From the NCBI RefSeq assembly GCF_004348995.1, contig NZ_SMKQ01000009.1:33206-97205 (forward strand): 64,000 nucleotides of DNA, in the 5' to 3' direction. A program made the position numbers and the translations under genes. The stretch's first letter is position 1. Each line of letters opens with the position of its first letter. Positions 62,319 to 64,000 of this stretch are shown here, one piece after another. Below the pieces are notes generated by a model that searched no databases, was not told where the DNA came from, and saw only the letters and a list, made by a program, of their open reading frames with translations. The DNA comes from Nonomuraea terrae. Lineage in GTDB: Bacteria; Actinomycetota; Actinomycetes; Streptosporangiales; Streptosporangiaceae.

Positions 62319-63629
62319 CTAGTGAGCCCTCCAGAGGAATCGTCCGTGCGGTTCGCCGTCCACGGGCCGGCCGCGCAGCCAGGTGGTCAGGACGACGCCC
62401 GTGAGGGTGCGGCCGTCGTACGGGGTGACGGGGTTCTTGTGGTGGAGGCGGGTGGCGTCGACCACGTGGGCCGCCGTGGGGTCGAAGGCGACGAGATCAG
62501 CATCATTGCCCACCTTTATCCCGCCTTTTCGCGAAATACCAGCCATTGCGGCGGGATTGGCGGACATCCAGCGGACGACGTCCTCCAGCCCGAAACCCCT
62601 GCGCGCGGCCTCCGTCCAGACCGCGGACAGGCCGAGCTGCAGCGAGGCGATGCCGCCCCAGGCGGCGGCGAAGTCGGGCACCTTCAGGTCGGCCGGCGAC
62701 GGCGAGTGGTCGGAGACGACGCAGCTCAGCACTCCCCTGGCCAGGCCGTCCCACAGCAGGTCACGGTTGGCCTCCGAACGGATCGGCGGGCAGCACTTGT
62801 ACGCTGTGCGCCCCTCGGGCACCTGCTCGGCCGCCAGCGTCAGGTAGTGGGGGCAGGTCTCGGCGGTGACCGCCGCGCCCCGCGCCCGCGCGTCCTCCAG
62901 GACGTCGAGGCAGGCGGCGCTGGAGACGTGCAGGACGTGCACCCGGGCGCCGGTCTCCGCGGCCAGCGCGACCAGCCGCTCGACCGCGCCGCGCTCGGCC
63001 TCCCCCGGCCGCGAGGCCAGGAACTCCGCGTACGTCGGCCCGCCCGGCTCGCGCAAAAGCGCCGGATCCTCGGCGTGCACGACCATCGTCCCGCCGAACC
63101 CGGCGACCTCCTCCAGGGCCCCGCGCAGCTCCCCGGCGCCGAGCGGCGGGAACTCCTCCACCCCCGACGGCGCCATGAAGCACTTGAACCCGAAGACCCC
63201 GCGCTCGTGCAGGGGCGCCAGCTCCTTGACGTTGCCCGGCACGGCTCCGCCCCAGAACCCGACGTCCACGTGGCACCTCCCCTCGGCCGCCCGCAGCTTG
63301 GCGTCGAGCGCCTCGGTGCTGACGGTGGGCGGCAACGCGTTGAGCGGCATGTCGAGGAGCGTGGTGACGCCTCCGGCGGCGGCCGCCCTGGTGGCCGAGG
63401 CGAAACCCTCCCAGTGGGCCCGGCCCGGCTCGTTGACGTGCACGTGGGTGTCGACCAGGCCGGGCAGCAGGGCCAGGTCGCGCAGGTCGACGTCCTCGGC
63501 GGCGGGCAGCGGGTCGGCGTATCCGGCCACGGCCGCGATCGTCTCCCCGCGCACGGCGACCGCGGCGGCCCGCTCCCCTTCGGGCGTGACGGTCCTGCGC
63601 GAGCGGACGACGAGGTCGTACGCGCTCAC
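62319..63629 (-). CDS. allB: Allantoinase
   Basis: A 436-residue amidohydrolase that opens allantoin. GLVDTHVHVNEPGRAHWEGF (metal site), GVFGFKCFMAPSGVEEF (carboxylated Lys), VHAEDPALL, VHVLHVSSAACLDVL and VVSDHSPSPADLK are all conserved. GTG 63629 overlaps the glycerate kinase stop by four bases (GTGA). With allantoicase it forms the ureide pathway of purine breakdown. Confidence 0.96.
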   Translation of the reverse strand: MSAYDLVVRSRRTVTPEGERAAAVAVRGETIAAVAGYADPLPAAEDVDLRDLALLPGLVDTHVHVNEPGRAHWEGFASATRAAAAGGVTTLLDMPLNALPPTVSTEALDAKLRAAEGRCHVDVGFWGGAVPGNVKELAPLHERGVFGFKCFMAPSGVEEFPPLGAGELRGALEEVAGFGGTMVVHAEDPALLREPGGPTYAEFLASRPGEAERGAVERLVALAAETGARVHVLHVSSAACLDVLEDARARGAAVTAETCPHYLTLAAEQVPEGRTAYKCCPPIRSEANRDLLWDGLARGVLSCVVSDHSPSPADLKVPDFAAAWGGIASLQLGLSAVWTEAARRGFGLEDVVRWMSANPAAMAGISRKGGIKVGNDADLVAFDPTAAHVVDATRLHHKNPVTPYDGRTLTGVVLTTWLRGRPVDGEPHGRFLWRAH

Positions 63630-64000
63630 GCGGCGCCCTCCGCGAGGCGGCGGTCGGCGGCGAGGCGGGCGGCGAGGCGTTCGAGCAGCGGGCCGGCCTC
63701 GGCCATGCACCGCTCGGGGTCGGGCTCGAGGTCCGTCAGCGCGTACGCGGCCTCGATGCCGGCCGCCTTCAGCTCGGCGTCGGTGAGCGTACGGCGGCCG
63801 CACACGGCCACGACGGGCACGCCGGCCCGGGCGGCGGCCTGCGCGACGCCGACGGGGGCCTTGCCGCGCAGCGACTGGGCGTCCAGCGAGCCCTCCCCCG
63901 TGACGACCAGCCGCGCGCCGAGCACCACCTCGCCGAAGCCGAGCAGGTCGAGCAGGTAGTCGATGCCGGGCCGGATCTCGGCGTGCAGGAACGCCAGCGC
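63626..64000 (-). CDS. glxK: Glycerate kinase (N-terminus beyond window)
   Basis: About 124 C-terminal residues of a glycerate 2-kinase type protein; the start lies past the right edge. It includes FLHAEIRPGIDYLLDLLGFG, ARLVVTGEGSLDAQSLRGKAP and GVPVVAVCGRRTLTD, matching the C-terminal lobe of GlxK-like kinases. It phosphorylates the glycerate derived from glyoxylate released by ureide catabolism, which fits the adjoining allantoinase and allantoicase genes. Confidence 0.93.
   Translation of the reverse strand, partial: ALAFLHAEIRPGIDYLLDLLGFGEVVLGARLVVTGEGSLDAQSLRGKAPVGVAQAAARAGVPVVAVCGRRTLTDAELKAAGIEAAYALTDLEPDPERCMAEAGPLLERLAARLAADRRLAEGAA

Overview
The window is high-GC actinobacterial DNA, probably a Streptosporangiaceae-type actinomycete close to Nonomuraea. 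That placement is an inference. It rests on third-codon GC bias, frequent GTG and TTG starts, BldD, the actinobacterial integration host factor, SAV_6107-type and Rv2175c-type proteins, and a helicase-dead PriA. Most of the window is conserved chromosomal core. Genes are packed with 1-14 base overlaps, and accessory genes or decayed DNA interrupt the core in a few places.

Layout. 1-2168: VWA/MoxR ATPase pair and a PH-domain protein. 2188-6546: riboflavin operon ribD-ribE-ribM-ribBA-ribH on the minus strand behind an FMN riboswitch. 6772-12148: a secreted ricin/beta-helix protein, an MpaB-like protein, rpe and a PAP2 phosphatase. 12740-25699: a minus-strand housekeeping block of rsmB, fmt, def, two paralogous unknown genes, priA, metK, coaBC, rpoZ, gmk and mihF. 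26126-28240: a GH15 glycosidase and a decayed gene that separate mihF from pyrF. 28259-37979: the complete pyrimidine operon pyrR-pyrB-pyrC-carA-carB-pyrK-pyrD-pyrF with a PyrR-binding loop in its leader. 38232-43722: an arginine deiminase cluster (arcA, arcB, arcC, amino-acid permease, universal stress protein) on the plus strand. 44025-44519: bldD. 44520-47746: gene-poor DNA with one HEPN gene behind a promoter carrying two LexA (SOS) boxes, one frameshifted gene and degenerate repeats. 47747-49860: ferredoxin, cytochrome P450 and a TetR regulator. 49929-55816: membrane protein, L,D-transpeptidase, YbaK-type deacylase, GNAT, metF, polyprenyl synthase, thiE and an Rv2175c-like regulator. 55847-59304: FAD reductase, TPP riboswitch and thiO-thiS-thiG. 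59431-61356: PASTA-domain serine/threonine kinase. 61374-64000: ureide catabolism (allantoicase, allantoinase, start of a glycerate kinase).

How it fits together. Riboflavin genes are under FMN control, pyrimidine genes under PyrR control and thiazole genes under TPP control, each visible as an RNA element. The arginine deiminase route makes carbamoyl phosphate beside the operon that consumes it for UMP. Several genes lack a Shine-Dalgarno site and have a TANNNT hexamer 6-7 nt before the start codon, which suggests leaderless mRNAs.

No wholly new defence or biosynthetic system is evident. The observations most worth following are the SOS-boxed HEPN gene, the two paralogous leaderless unknown genes, the arc cluster placement, and the ricin/beta-helix protein. 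Family assignments were made by reading motifs, without database searches.
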